IMG/VR virus record: IMGVR_UViG_3300022745_000017
Coordinates: 1 to 64,000 of that record
DNA length: 64,000 nt
From: a virus
Strand: one strand, 5' to 3'
In this document: positions 52,136 to 61,284 of the stretch, piece after piece
Numbering within the stretch: position 1 is the first letter of the stretch
How the letters are laid out: each line of letters opens with the position of its first letter
Notes under the pieces: model-generated
What the model saw: only the letters and a program-made list of their open reading frames with translations
What the model was told of the DNA's origin: nothing
The model's database searches: none
Program-made: the position numbers and the translations under genes

Positions 52136-53614
52136 ATGTCCTATGGTATTCGCAGCGTTACTGCTGTCTCAATCAGTTTTCAGGAAATCGGCGGATACGA
52201 TCCGGTTTACTTGCGCCCATGGGAGATGGCCTACAGCGAACGCGAGAAAGGTGCGTTTGTCGATGCCCTGGGCGGCGCGAGCCAGGTCACCGTCGGTGCA
52301 ATGGCTCGCGTCGCACACCACCTTATCAAGCCTTCGGTGCGCCCCTATGGTGCGGCTGAGATTGCCAACGGCTGGGAAACCCAGCGCTTTCGCTTTTGCG
52401 GTACGTTCGAAATGGAACGGCTGGATGGGGACATCTTCTACTGTGAAGTCCAGGGCTATACTGACTACCTTGGGATCACAGACATGGGAGACCAGATCGA
52501 TCCCAAGATGGTTTTGCACATCAATAGCCTGACCAACCTCTATAAGTCGGTGCGGCGAACTCCCACCGGCTCACAAGCACATGCTCGTGTGCTCAACTCG
52601 TGTCAGGCAGTCAACACAGTTGGTGAAGAAGACACCTATGCGTTGCGACCCGAGGACATCGCACGAAAAGTGCAGTTGCTGGAAATTGGAGATTCGCCCG
52701 ACGAGCGCAGCAATGGGCAAATCTCCATGGCGATGGACTTGACATCGAAGATCACCGCTGAGGGCGCTCTGAGCAACCGCTCAAACCAAGTGGCTTCCAG
52801 CATGCTGGTCAGGACACTCAATCCGTTCTTTGCTCAAACGCTCAACCCCGAGGGCCCGAGTGAGACGTATAACCTGATCGAGGAAGCGCTGCCCGAGATG
52901 CGCTCCACGAGCGTGACATCTGACCAATTCATCAGCTACATCAATGGAGATGATCGATTCAATTACAACAGGCGCTGTAATGAGATCACATGGGGTGATT
53001 TGTGCTACAAGATCCCCAACGCATTACGCGTGACGACCGTCTTGCACTTGGACTCGCGCCAGCGCATGGGTTTGGATCGCCCTGGCATGTACCAGGGCTG
53101 GAACAACACCCTGCCAGAAACCATTTTTGCAGATCAAGTCCTCAAAAGCTTGCCGGCATTGATGGGTGAGTACTACCTGAACACGGTGGCATTCACAGTG
53201 TCTAACTATGACACTGGCAACGGCCAAGCTTACTTTGCTTGGTCACAAGCGCCGACCTTGTCGGTGCCGGGTCTCGATGAGTTGCGCTTGGCTACGGGGT
53301 TCGAAAACCGCATCCTGATGGAGCTCTATGCCATCAGCCGGTCTAATCTGATCGGCTATCACCTGGAAGTGTTCTGTAGCGCCGACGGCATGTTCCGCTG
53401 CAAGTTGGGCATCGAAGGCGCATCGCCCTTGACCTACGCTGCGCCAGTGCTGGCAGACTCCCTGTTCCCGCCGGTCTTGACGACCAATCCGAATCACCTG
53501 CAAAACCTGGCCGCAGGTTTCAATGACTTGTACACGGTCGTGCAGGACTATGTGGCCAGCCACAACACCCGAGCACCTGTGCGTGAAGCAGCGCGCTTGC
53601 TTGGAAATCTGTAA
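52136..53614 (+). CDS. Unknown protein between polymerase genes (492 aa)
   Basis: The protein begins MSYGIRSVTAVSISFQEIGG directly after the preceding stop codon, so translation is coupled. It looks beta-rich with many aromatic residues. Its central part (FFAQTLNPEGPSETYNLIEE) and its C-terminal helix show no enzymatic motif. G/C-biased codon use suggests high expression, perhaps as a virion protein. By order it would be phiKZ gp69. Function unknown. Confidence 0.6.
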   Translation: MSYGIRSVTAVSISFQEIGGYDPVYLRPWEMAYSEREKGAFVDALGGASQVTVGAMARVAHHLIKPSVRPYGAAEIANGWETQRFRFCGTFEMERLDGDIFYCEVQGYTDYLGITDMGDQIDPKMVLHINSLTNLYKSVRRTPTGSQAHARVLNSCQAVNTVGEEDTYALRPEDIARKVQLLEIGDSPDERSNGQISMAMDLTSKITAEGALSNRSNQVASSMLVRTLNPFFAQTLNPEGPSETYNLIEEALPEMRSTSVTSDQFISYINGDDRFNYNRRCNEITWGDLCYKIPNALRVTTVLHLDSRQRMGLDRPGMYQGWNNTLPETIFADQVLKSLPALMGEYYLNTVAFTVSNYDTGNGQAYFAWSQAPTLSVPGLDELRLATGFENRILMELYAISRSNLIGYHLEVFCSADGMFRCKLGIEGASPLTYAAPVLADSLFPPVLTTNPNHLQNLAAGFNDLYTVVQDYVASHNTRAPVREAARLLGNL

Positions 53615-53623
53615 GGAAAAAAG

Positions 53624-54886
53624 ATGGAAGACATCTATGCCCAGGTCGTAAAGGCCTACACACCCATTCTGGCCAATGCAGGATTAATCGCATCTGCCGA
53701 TGGCTACATCAGCATCGTCGGCAGCGACAAGCCTTTGCCCTTCATCACGGAAGGCAAGCGCTGGGTATTGCCAGTTCGTGAACGCCTGGCTGACCCATCA
53801 GTGTTGGCTAACAACCACGTCTTTCACCCACTCAGTGAAAGCAGTCTGATGGAGTCCGAGTCACCAGTGCTGTCGCGTTTGCGCATTGCACAACTGGCCC
53901 GACTGAACTTCCAGCTGTGTGCACTGTTTGGCTCCCTGGTGGCTCTCATCACCAGTACTGCCTTGCACGCCACACTGGTGGGCGATCAGCGACAACTCAT
54001 CAACGCCACACCTGAAGCAACGGAAAAGACCATGGAAGTGGTCAACAAGTTGCTGGAGGTGATGAAAGGCCAGGTGCGGGAGAACTGCTTTGTCAGTATC
54101 TTCTTGAAGCGCCATGCGATCGTGCGTGGCAAGACGTACACGCGTGGCGCGATCGTGCGCTGGCCGCTGTACGAGGCCATCAAAGCAGCAGGCAAGAAAG
54201 ACAAGATCTTTGGCGTCGATGTCAAGGAAAAAGATCGCTCGACGATCTTGGCGGTGTTGGAGTACATGATCCCTGGCATCGGTGAATCGGAGCAATCCAT
54301 TTACAACCAAGGCTCACTCCATCCCGATGCGCCTTTTCTGGATGCGCTGCTGCGCTGTGTTGGCAAGATCGCTGGGTGTGTCACGACGATCGTATCGTTG
54401 TTCGGTGATCACGTCCCTGACCACAAGCTGTTTGCCTACAGTGATGAGTGGCGTGAGGTCATGGACAACCCCGACAACTACGCCAAGTTGACACGGATCA
54501 TTGCGACACCAGCGGAAGACTCTCCCGCCAGATCGATGTCCATGGCAGCCCCAGCTCCAACCACCCAGCAAACTGCGGGCAAGAAGTCCAAGACTATCGC
54601 CGAGCTGATGGCAGAAGCCCCACCTGCTTACGTTGATCCTCGCTACGAGCGCCGTGGTTACGCCCCGCGCCAGTATGAGGATGATCGCTACGACTCGCGT
54701 GTCAGTGCTTTGCCTCGGGCGCGTGATGACCGGGGTTATGATGATCGTCGTTACGACCCACCCCCACCACGTCGTGAAGAGCCACGCGATTGGAGCGGTA
54801 TCCGCCGAGTGGAGCCAGATCCCTACGAGCGTCGCGGTTACGATGACGATCGGCGTGGCTACCGACCAGGGCTTGATCGCCTGTAA
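53624..54886 (+). CDS. Unknown protein with Arg/Tyr/Asp-rich disordered tail (420 aa)
   Basis: The protein begins MEDIYAQVVKAYTPILANAG, with AAGGAAAAAAG before the ATG. Residues 1-300 form a largely helical folded part. From about residue 330 the sequence becomes a low-complexity tail of repeated RRGY, DDRYD, DDRGY and RRGYDDDRRGY units with Pro blocks. Such tails bind nucleic acid or drive condensation in other proteins. By order it would be phiKZ gp70. A strong convergent terminator follows. Confidence 0.6.
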   Translation: MEDIYAQVVKAYTPILANAGLIASADGYISIVGSDKPLPFITEGKRWVLPVRERLADPSVLANNHVFHPLSESSLMESESPVLSRLRIAQLARLNFQLCALFGSLVALITSTALHATLVGDQRQLINATPEATEKTMEVVNKLLEVMKGQVRENCFVSIFLKRHAIVRGKTYTRGAIVRWPLYEAIKAAGKKDKIFGVDVKEKDRSTILAVLEYMIPGIGESEQSIYNQGSLHPDAPFLDALLRCVGKIAGCVTTIVSLFGDHVPDHKLFAYSDEWREVMDNPDNYAKLTRIIATPAEDSPARSMSMAAPAPTTQQTAGKKSKTIAELMAEAPPAYVDPRYERRGYAPRQYEDDRYDSRVSALPRARDDRGYDDRRYDPPPPRREEPRDWSGIRRVEPDPYERRGYDDDRRGYRPGLDRL

Positions 54887-54905
54887 GTCGGCATAAGTGC
54901 CATGC

Positions 54906-54939
54906 GAAAAAGAGGGGCCTTTGACAGCTCCTCTTTTTC
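54906..54939. terminator. Bidirectional terminator between convergent genes
   Basis: 13-bp arms (GAAAAAGAGGGGC / GCTCCTCTTTTTC, one G-U pair) with an 8-nt loop give T-rich tails in both directions. They serve the 420-aa gene and the convergent 113-aa gene. Confidence 0.8.
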
Positions 54940-54946
54940 TTTTGGA

Positions 54947-55288
54947 TTATAGCTTGATAACTCCGGTGTTTTTAAACGCTGCTCTGAGTTGCTCTAATGC
55001 GACAGTCGTAGGTAGCTTGATGGTCGTGATGTGAGAGAAGTCTTGCTGCGGGTGAGACAGGCCTGCGAGCTGCATGACTGTCCAATGTAGCTGAGGCTTG
55101 ATTTTCATCTTAAATAGTAGCGAGTAAAAGTTGCGCTCGTAGTCGAGTTTATCTTTTTCCTCCAGAGGGACATCAGCTGTCTCCCTGTGATTGATTAAGA
55201 AAGGCTTGCTGGATTGGATCACTGCCCGAAACTCTCGGGACTGATACACAGCAGCCACTTTTGCTTGATCGAAGTCGAGGATTTTCAT
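54947..55288 (-). CDS. Small unknown protein (113 aa)
   Basis: The protein begins MKILDFDQAKVAAVYQSREF on the minus strand, inside an otherwise plus-strand polymerase cluster. It is mixed alpha/beta, with a Lys-rich middle (LFKMKIKPQLHW). No family is recognised. It is divergent from the polymerase beta-C gene with a 100-nt spacer. The lack of a strong ribosome site (AAGCAAACTT) suggests low expression. Confidence 0.55.
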   Translation of the reverse strand: MKILDFDQAKVAAVYQSREFRAVIQSSKPFLINHRETADVPLEEKDKLDYERNFYSLLFKMKIKPQLHWTVMQLAGLSHPQQDFSHITTIKLPTTVALEQLRAAFKNTGVIKL

Positions 55289-55332
55289 AAGTTTGCTTTC
55301 TCAAGAGGGTTATAAATACCAAAGCAGCGTCA

Positions 55333-55345
55333 GTCATATATCATC
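55333..55345 (+). promoter_or_regulatory. Candidate promoter of non-virion polymerase genes (GTCATATATCATC)
   Basis: GTCATATATCATC lies 45-57 nt before the beta-C start in the divergent spacer. It shares CATATATCA with the other copies. Confidence 0.45.
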
Positions 55346-55388
55346 AACATGGGCCTCGCTGATGGCTCTATCTTTTACGGAAAAACAC

Positions 55389-57524
55389 ATGTTAGATCCC
55401 AAGTACGCTAAACTTTTTCCACAACCCAAGCCAGCTACTCCTTATGACCTGAGCTTGATTTACCCCAATCAGCTCAACAATGCTTGGATGGGCGTGTGTG
55501 GCCTACAGCCTTTTGTAGGTAATGTGTCCTCATCACGGCTCCAAATGGAGTCCCAGCACATTGGGCAGTGTTTACCCATTGAAGGCGCTGATGAGCGCAT
55601 GATTCAGACCACACTAGATAAAGAGTATGCAAAGTATTCTTTCAGTGTGAGCATGCCGGAGAATGGTCGCATCTTGAAGATTTTCAAGAAGTACCCTTCT
55701 TCTGGGCTTGCGGCGGACTCCATCCAGCACAACCCGCTGACAACGGTGATTTACGAGTCTGAAGAAGGTGAGATTGGATACTTTAACTTAACGGACTACC
55801 GCAGCGAGCATCAGTATTTTGGATTTCGCTACGAAGCTGGCGCTGAGTTGTCCAATCTGGCCCCTGACCGCGACTTCAAGAAAGGTGATGTGTTCTTGAA
55901 GTCCCCACTCGTGTCTAAGCGCGGTGGTTGGAAGTTCGGTGTGACAGCCAACATGGCTCTGTTTAGCCACCCAGGCACAGCTGAAGACTCGGTGTTGGTG
56001 CGTGCTGGGTTTTTGAAGAAGATGCGATTCAAGATGTTTCGCCAACGCGTCTTCGAATATGGCAAGACAGCGTTTCCGAAGAACTTGTACGGCAAGAATG
56101 GGCGCTTTAAGTTCATGCCTGACATCGGTGAGAAGGTCGCTGAGCATGGCTATTTGTGTGCACTAGGGCAGCATGACGAAGGACACTTGTCGTTCGTTGA
56201 GCAAAGCACGCAAGCCATGGCAACGATCGATGAGTTTGATGAAACTGTGTTCGTTGGCCCAGGTGGTACAGTGGTGGATGTGCAAGTCTTCCACGACATG
56301 AAGGACGACAAGAACATTCAACCGGAAATGGATGAGCAGGCGCTGAAGTACTACCTGGCTGGTAAGCGCTACTATCAGAGTATTTACGATTATTACAAGC
56401 GCTTGCGTGCAGCACGCGGAGATGGCTTGCGCATGACGGATGCGTTCCATCACCTGATCGTAGAAGCGATGTCGGTCATCACTCCGACAAAGGCCAGGCT
56501 GATTCACCGTCGCACTCCGATCGATCGGTTTCGCATCGTCGTCACTGTCGAGTATGACATCGAGCCCAACATCGGTTTTAAGATGGCTGGTCTCAGCGGC
56601 GATAAGTCGATCATGTGTAAGATCGTGGCCGATGAAGACATGCCTGTCGACGAACACGGCAATGTGGCTGACTTCATCTCATCTGAAGACTCTACCGTGG
56701 GTCGTAACAACTCGTCACGTATCTACGAGCAGTTTGTTGGATCGGTTCAGGTACAACTTCACCGCGAGATATGTCAAGCGCTAGGGATAACTCCCAAGAC
56801 AGTGTTTGCACGAGCTGTCAAGCACCTGCAACAAGTCGATCAGTCGATCATTGATGAGGTTTGGGCGACACTCATTCGCTTTTACACGATTACCCGACAA
56901 GAAACAGCGCAAGCGGCTCTGAATACACCGAATGTGCGCAACTTCTTGGCGACCATCGTAGCCTACGGAGTCAACCTGATCTGGCCTACTGATAACGAGG
57001 TCGATAACCCGTTGATGGCGCTGGAGTTGGAGCGTGAGTTCAGGCCACTGCATGCCCCCATCTCTTACCGAGTGGAAGGCAGAGCTGTCAGAACCCTGCT
57101 GCCTATTCGCATTGGCCCGATGTATATCATCTTGCTTGAAAAGATCGGCGATGACTGGTCAGCGTGTTCTAGTACGAAGACACACTACCACGGCGTCCCT
57201 GCTCAAACGAGCATGGGTGACAAGTACCGCAACCCAGCGCGCGAAACACCTGTGCGTGCAACCGGTGAAGCCGAGGTCCGATTGCTTGTGAGCTACACAG
57301 GCCCTGAATCGGCGGCTGAGCAAATTGACAGAAACTCTAACCCCCAGACCCATGCGCTCATTACCAGAGGTTTGTTTGAAGCTGAAAAAGTCGGCAACAT
57401 CGGACAATTGGTAGATCGCAACAAGCACCCATATGGCGGAGCTAAGTCGCTTCAGATGGCTCACCACTACAACCTGTGCATGGGTTGGGAATTTGCCTAT
57501 AGAAAGGCCACTGTAACATGCTAA
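55389..57524 (+). CDS. Non-virion RNA polymerase, beta C-terminal subunit
   Basis: ATG 55389 (MLDPKYAKLFPQPKPATPYD) is chosen as start, with ACGGAAAA before it; the frame is open further upstream but that part lies in the promoter spacer. The 711-aa protein shows the beta C-terminal hallmarks. Near residue 200 is FSHPGTAEDSVLV, equivalent to the beta block with the conserved EDA. Near residues 395-425 GFKMAGLSGDKSIMCKIVAD and EDMPVDEHG match the bacterial GDKMAGRHGNKG...EDMPYDENG stretch. It should combine with the separate beta'-C subunit, whose start overlaps its end by 7 nt. It corresponds to phiKZ gp71-73 by order. Here the reading frame is uninterrupted. Confidence 0.9.
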   Translation: MLDPKYAKLFPQPKPATPYDLSLIYPNQLNNAWMGVCGLQPFVGNVSSSRLQMESQHIGQCLPIEGADERMIQTTLDKEYAKYSFSVSMPENGRILKIFKKYPSSGLAADSIQHNPLTTVIYESEEGEIGYFNLTDYRSEHQYFGFRYEAGAELSNLAPDRDFKKGDVFLKSPLVSKRGGWKFGVTANMALFSHPGTAEDSVLVRAGFLKKMRFKMFRQRVFEYGKTAFPKNLYGKNGRFKFMPDIGEKVAEHGYLCALGQHDEGHLSFVEQSTQAMATIDEFDETVFVGPGGTVVDVQVFHDMKDDKNIQPEMDEQALKYYLAGKRYYQSIYDYYKRLRAARGDGLRMTDAFHHLIVEAMSVITPTKARLIHRRTPIDRFRIVVTVEYDIEPNIGFKMAGLSGDKSIMCKIVADEDMPVDEHGNVADFISSEDSTVGRNNSSRIYEQFVGSVQVQLHREICQALGITPKTVFARAVKHLQQVDQSIIDEVWATLIRFYTITRQETAQAALNTPNVRNFLATIVAYGVNLIWPTDNEVDNPLMALELEREFRPLHAPISYRVEGRAVRTLLPIRIGPMYIILLEKIGDDWSACSSTKTHYHGVPAQTSMGDKYRNPARETPVRATGEAEVRLLVSYTGPESAAEQIDRNSNPQTHALITRGLFEAEKVGNIGQLVDRNKHPYGGAKSLQMAHHYNLCMGWEFAYRKATVTC

Positions 57525-59560
57525 TGCGATTTGATGCCAGAACAATTCGCGGGATCGCTCCCACTGCACTGTGGAAAAAGATTGAAGGCGACATGGAAGT
57601 CGTTTGCAGTGACGGGGCGGTCGCTTGCACTGGACGTGATACCATCTGGACACGTTTTACGTGGGATCTTCTACGTGGGTTTGAAGAAACACCCATCACG
57701 AAGATGATGCACTTGAGAGGCTTTAGCAAGCCTTACACCGAGATCGATAACAACACCCACACCAAACTGTTGGGACATCTGTTGTTCGGGATCTACGATA
57801 GTTATGCGAGTCGTGTCAATGACCGCATGAAGATGGTAGATCATCTCAAGAGGCAGGCTTACGTCATCACCAACGTCATGTACAACTGGTTTTCTGTCCA
57901 GATACCTGAGTACGTGAGCTCGATTGACTTACTCGACTTTTTAGAGTGCTGTCAGTTTGAGCCAATTCGGCAGTCGATGATCAGTATCCAGCCTACGCCC
58001 GCTAGTATCGCTAACTGCCATGCCACGATTCGTAACGCACTCAACACAGCACCGGAGCTGCGTTACAATTCACTGGCTCGTGCAGTGCGTGGCAAGACAG
58101 TTCGTGTCGACCAGGTACTCCAAGCAATTGGTCCCGTTGGCTATCGCACAGAGACAGATTCTTCTGTGTTTCCGGCCCCGATCTTAACGGGATTCTTTCA
58201 CGGAGTACGCTTAATCGCTTGGTCAGCTATGGAGTCAAGGTCTTCAGCGAAGTCCTTATCGTTTACAAAGACTCCACTACAGCAAGCTGAGTATTTCTCC
58301 AGGCGTCAGCAGCTCGTTTGTTTGAATGTTTGGCGCATCCACCGTGGTGACTGTGGCTCGACTCAGTATTTGACCTGGCATGTCAAAGGCCCAGAGATCA
58401 ATGCTGAAGGCAAAGCCGTTGGCAATAGTGATCTGGATGCACTTGACGGGAAGTACTTCGTCAATGCTTCGGGTGGCTTGTCAGTCATTCGTCCCTGGAA
58501 CAAAGAGCTGATCAATACGACGATTAAAATCCGTTGCATTGTCGCTGGTTGTGCTCACCCCGATCCAAACGGTGTGTGTGAAGTCTGCTACGGTGAGACT
58601 TCACTAGGGATTGATGATGGTACAAACGGTGGGCACCAGTCATGTGTTACCATGACAGCGCCTGTCTCACAGATCGTGATCTCTAACAAGCACTTTGACG
58701 GCAGTGCAGTGGTGAGCTCGATTGTGCTATCCTTGTTTGAGAAGAAGTACTTGTCTGCCCCGTCAGGTGGTAGTCTGTACTACTTACAGCAAGACCTCAA
58801 GAACCGCAAAGTCAAGATTCGCTTGTGCGCTGATGAAGCGCCTGGGCTACCTGACGTGTTCACCATCGACGATGTGAACCTGTTGAGCGCCAGCCGGGTG
58901 AGTGAGATCTCCAGCTTGCGCTTGGTGGTGTGGGACAAATCTGGTAACCCGGAAGAAATCCCTCTCAACACAACGGTTGATAAGAATGCGTCTAACATGA
59001 CGCACCAACTACTTGCTCACATCAAGAAGGTTGGCTTCGAAGTGGCAGAAGGTGGCTACTACCAAGTCGATATGGCTGGGTGGGATTATAGCCAACCGAT
59101 TCTGTCGCTGCCGATGCGTCAAGTCAACATGGGTGACCACCAAGCCGAAATCGCTGGCTTGCTGGAGTCTACAGTAAGTGACTTGGAAAAGCGCTCCAAT
59201 GTGGTTTCTCCCGAAGCCCTGTTGGCTGAGCTGTTCAACCTCATCAACCGTGGTCGACTACTGGTGAACATGGCTGTGCTTGACCTCATCGTCTACAGCT
59301 CTATGGTGATCAGCAACTCCAAAGCTGACTACCGTTTGCCCAAGCCTTGGACGACAAAGGAGCTAGGCATTTTAAGGCACAACATGGAAGGTCGCTCAGC
59401 AGGAGCAGCATGTGCTTTTGAGCGCCATCAGACGTACTTGACTGACCCTAAACAGTTTGTCAATACAGATCTGCGCCCAGATCACCCGATGGACGCACTC
59501 TTGCTGCCTGAACAGGTGCTCGGTGGTAAGTACGGCCGGTTTTACGCTGACGTGGACTAA
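57518..59560 (+). CDS. Non-virion RNA polymerase, beta' C-terminal subunit
   Basis: This 680-aa protein contains the second beta' zinc site: Cys340, Cys345, Cys354 and Cys357 (CIVAGCAHPDPNGVCEVCYG). The site is followed by the segment GGHQSCVTMTAPVSQIVISN that corresponds to bacterial beta' [22 protein letters not shown]. That places it after the active-site fragment encoded at 44309. The gene overlaps the beta-C gene by 7 nt, so the two subunits are coupled. It corresponds to phiKZ gp74 in position. A perfect hairpin follows, then a helicase gene. Confidence 0.88.
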   Translation: MLMRFDARTIRGIAPTALWKKIEGDMEVVCSDGAVACTGRDTIWTRFTWDLLRGFEETPITKMMHLRGFSKPYTEIDNNTHTKLLGHLLFGIYDSYASRVNDRMKMVDHLKRQAYVITNVMYNWFSVQIPEYVSSIDLLDFLECCQFEPIRQSMISIQPTPASIANCHATIRNALNTAPELRYNSLARAVRGKTVRVDQVLQAIGPVGYRTETDSSVFPAPILTGFFHGVRLIAWSAMESRSSAKSLSFTKTPLQQAEYFSRRQQLVCLNVWRIHRGDCGSTQYLTWHVKGPEINAEGKAVGNSDLDALDGKYFVNASGGLSVIRPWNKELINTTIKIRCIVAGCAHPDPNGVCEVCYGETSLGIDDGTNGGHQSCVTMTAPVSQIVISNKHFDGSAVVSSIVLSLFEKKYLSAPSGGSLYYLQQDLKNRKVKIRLCADEAPGLPDVFTIDDVNLLSASRVSEISSLRLVVWDKSGNPEEIPLNTTVDKNASNMTHQLLAHIKKVGFEVAEGGYYQVDMAGWDYSQPILSLPMRQVNMGDHQAEIAGLLESTVSDLEKRSNVVSPEALLAELFNLINRGRLLVNMAVLDLIVYSSMVISNSKADYRLPKPWTTKELGILRHNMEGRSAGAACAFERHQTYLTDPKQFVNTDLRPDHPMDALLLPEQVLGGKYGRFYADVD

Positions 59561-59585
59561 AACGCGACTGATTAGTCGGTGACAT

Positions 59586-59617
59586 AGGTAGCTTGTGTAT
59601 AACAACACAAGCTACCT
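59586..59617 (+). terminator. Hairpin terminator after polymerase genes
   Basis: Perfect 13-bp arms (AGGTAGCTTGTGT / ACACAAGCTACCT) with a 6-nt loop are followed by TTATCTTTTG. Confidence 0.8.
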
Positions 59618-59685
59618 TTATCTTTTGACTATGTCCGCCGGCATTTATTTCAAAATGAGTGCCTCTAACTACAAGCAGGTACATC

Positions 59686-61221
59686 ATGATTGCAATGGAA
59701 ATCCAGGAGAAGTCTCACAACTTCACTGTTAAGATAAAATCACCTGAAGAAAGAAAGATTTGTTACGCGTTTAGCCGAGACTTTATTGAGTACGACTTGC
59801 AGCGCAAGGGCGGTAACTACGTTCGGCAAATGAAGCGCGTGTATGCCACGTCTAACAGTGGACATACTGAGTTTAGATTCATGCAGTCAACTCTGCCTGA
59901 CTTCCTGAAGTTTTTGAAGAATCACGGCTACACGGAAGGTAAAGACTACAAGTTTACACCTTGTGAGCTTTATGAGCCTGCTGCTGCTAAATTTACGGTG
60001 TTTGATAAATGGACAGACTTACCTGATCAAAAGCCGATCTTAGACAAGCTCCATGTGCCGCAACCTGTCACAAAACCGAGCCGTGTTTTGATCACGGTTC
60101 AAACAGGCAAGGGCAAGACTTACACAGCTCTGAGGGAGTTGAGTAAAAGAAACCACAGATGGATCAACATCTGTAAGCCCGCTTACATGGAGAAGTGGTG
60201 GGAGGATATCAAGAAGACTTACGACATGGACATGAACCGTGTGCTCATGGTCGCGGGCAGTAAGTCACTCAAAGCGCTACTCCAACTCGATGCAGAAGGC
60301 CAGGCCGATTGGGATATCGCTATCGTTAGCACCAAGACCATGCTCAATTGGTTAAAAGAGTATGAAGAACTTGGTAAAGACACGCTCGATCTTGGCTATG
60401 CATGTTTGCCAGAGAACTTCTTCGAACACCTCAAGGCAGGTACACGCCTTAACGACGAAGTCCACTTAGAGCTGCACTTTCAGATCAAGCTCGATTGCTA
60501 CACGCATGTGCCTAACAGCATTTCTTTGTCTGCGACTTACTCTAATGACAACCCGTTCTTAGAGCGCATGATGAAGCTGGCGTACCCCATCAGCACCCGG
60601 CTTAAAGACATCCAGATCGACAAGTACGCTGACGCCTACCCTGTGTTTTATAAGGCGTCAGATAGTCGGCATTTGCGCACGACGGAGCTCAACAGCAACA
60701 ACTACAGCCACATCGCTTTTGAGAAAAGCATCATGCGCCACAAACAGTGGCGAGAGAACTATCTCAGGATGATTGGTGATATTGTTCAAAATACTTACAT
60801 TGGCTTAACCAGGCCAAAGAAAGTAGCTGCCGTTTTTGCAGCCAGTATCGCCATGTGTACATTGCTTAAAGAGTATCTCTCTCAGCGCTTTCCAGACAAA
60901 GTGGTTAAGCGTTACGTGGAAGATGACTCTGTCGACAATGTCTACTCATGTGACATTTTAGTGACCACTGTGCTATCGGCTGGTACGGCGCTAGACATCC
61001 CGGACTTGGTAGCGGTTTACCTCACGATCGCTATCAACTCGACCCAGGCAAACATCCAGACGTTTGGCCGGCTGCGCAAACTGGCTGACCACAAGACAGA
61101 GTTTTACTACTTCGTCTGTATGGATGTCGCTAAGCACTGCGAGTACCACGACAACAAGCTCAAGATGTTGAAAGTCAGAGCCAAGAGCGTGCGAGAATAT
61201 CACTCCGGCGTTACCATTTAA
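59686..61221 (+). CDS. SF2 DNA helicase (UvsW-like)
   Basis: ATG 59686 (MIAMEIQEKSHNFTVKIKSP) follows CAGGT; longer forms start in the terminator region. The 511-aa protein has a Walker A motif VQTGKGKT at residues 140-147 and a DEVH box near residue 255 (RLNDEVHLELHF). SLSATYSNDNPF matches helicase motif III (SAT). A C-terminal RecA-like lobe holds the motif VI region as QTFGRLRKL. This is the layout of phage UvsW-type helicases, which remodel recombination and origin structures. It follows the non-virion polymerase genes, as phiKZ gp75 does in my recollection. A perfect terminator follows. Confidence 0.82.
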   Translation: MIAMEIQEKSHNFTVKIKSPEERKICYAFSRDFIEYDLQRKGGNYVRQMKRVYATSNSGHTEFRFMQSTLPDFLKFLKNHGYTEGKDYKFTPCELYEPAAAKFTVFDKWTDLPDQKPILDKLHVPQPVTKPSRVLITVQTGKGKTYTALRELSKRNHRWINICKPAYMEKWWEDIKKTYDMDMNRVLMVAGSKSLKALLQLDAEGQADWDIAIVSTKTMLNWLKEYEELGKDTLDLGYACLPENFFEHLKAGTRLNDEVHLELHFQIKLDCYTHVPNSISLSATYSNDNPFLERMMKLAYPISTRLKDIQIDKYADAYPVFYKASDSRHLRTTELNSNNYSHIAFEKSIMRHKQWRENYLRMIGDIVQNTYIGLTRPKKVAAVFAASIAMCTLLKEYLSQRFPDKVVKRYVEDDSVDNVYSCDILVTTVLSAGTALDIPDLVAVYLTIAINSTQANIQTFGRLRKLADHKTEFYYFVCMDVAKHCEYHDNKLKMLKVRAKSVREYHSGVTI

Positions 61222-61231
61222 GATGGACATA

Positions 61232-61265
61232 CCCAGGTACTCGTGCTTGCGCACGAGTACCTGGG
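61232..61265. terminator. Bidirectional terminator between convergent genes
   Basis: Perfect 15-bp arms (CCCAGGTACTCGTGC and its complement) with a 4-nt loop are followed by ATATTTTCTTTTT. They lie between the helicase stop and the stop of the convergent frameshift product. Confidence 0.8.
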
Positions 61266-61284
61266 CACATATTTTCTTTTTCTC

